Below are positions 5,562 to 5,621 of a stretch of DNA of 5,621 nucleotides, in pieces. A program made the position numbers and the translations under genes. The number at the start of each line of letters is the position of its first letter. Positions within the stretch are counted from its first letter, which is position 1. Source of the DNA: CAYLYP01 sp964387795 (GTDB lineage: Bacteria > Bacteroidota > Bacteroidia > Bacteroidales > UBA7960); contig CAYLYP010000134.1 of NCBI GenBank assembly GCA_964387795.1, forward strand, positions 1 through 5,621, in the 5' to 3' direction. The notes beneath the pieces are model-generated. The model saw only the letters and a program-made list of their open reading frames with translations, did not search any database and had not been told where the DNA came from.

Positions 5562-5621
5562 CTAGAATGTTTGCATCTTGTTTGCGTTAGTCTTTAAGGC
5601 ATCATCTGTTTCGTTGCCATC
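5562..5621 (-). CDS. Possible C-terminal end of a convergent gene, partial
   Basis: Read from the right edge on the minus strand, one frame stays open for 19 codons (DGNETDDALKTNANKMQTF) and ends at TAG (5564-5562). The other two minus-strand frames meet stops sooner. If real, this gene converges on the amylase gene with a 93-bp gap (5469-5561). The peptide is polar and matches no family I recognise. Nineteen codons are too few to separate a gene from chance. Confidence 0.3.
   Translation of the reverse strand, partial: DGNETDDALKTNANKMQTF

Overview
The window looks like a piece of a Bacteroidota chromosome, probably Bacteroidales or a relative. It is AT-rich. It opens with the end of a type IX secretion system (T9SS) cargo protein, a secretion route largely confined to this phylum. 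Neither complete gene has a Shine-Dalgarno sequence, and the non-coding DNA carries short palindromic and tandem repeats of a kind I recall from these genomes. The order-level placement is inference.

Layout: positions 3-149 hold the last 48 codons of a T9SS type A sorting domain. Positions 150-1156 are about 1 kb with no credible gene, built almost entirely of repeats. In order these are an octamer array starting at the stop codon, a heptamer array, two inverted C-rich hairpins, a small perfect palindrome, a lone heptamer array, a double-hairpin element, three 49-bp tandem units and a 9-bp microsatellite. Positions 1157-2755 encode a complete ArnT/PMT-like (GT39/GT83-type) membrane glycosyltransferase. 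Positions 2756-3071 are non-coding and hold a roughly 199-bp element with inverted ends and internal hairpins. Positions 3072-5468 encode a complete multidomain alpha-amylase-family (GH13) lipoprotein with all catalytic residues present. A possible convergent gene end lies on the minus strand at 5562-5621.

The genes do not form an obvious operon. The two complete genes point the same way but are 316 bp apart with a structured element between them, and no SusC/SusD-type gene is visible. The amylase would act on starch-like glucans from a membrane anchor. The glycosyltransferase would move a lipid-linked sugar onto an acceptor on the outer face of the inner membrane. No functional link between them is shown.

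The most unusual feature is the 1-kb repeat region. One 12-nt leader (tgtatttcaatt) occurs five times. Four plus-strand copies each precede exactly four heptamers drawn from three variants, and one minus-strand copy precedes four octamers. The two ends of the region carry this family in opposite orientations. I can describe this architecture but cannot assign it a function.
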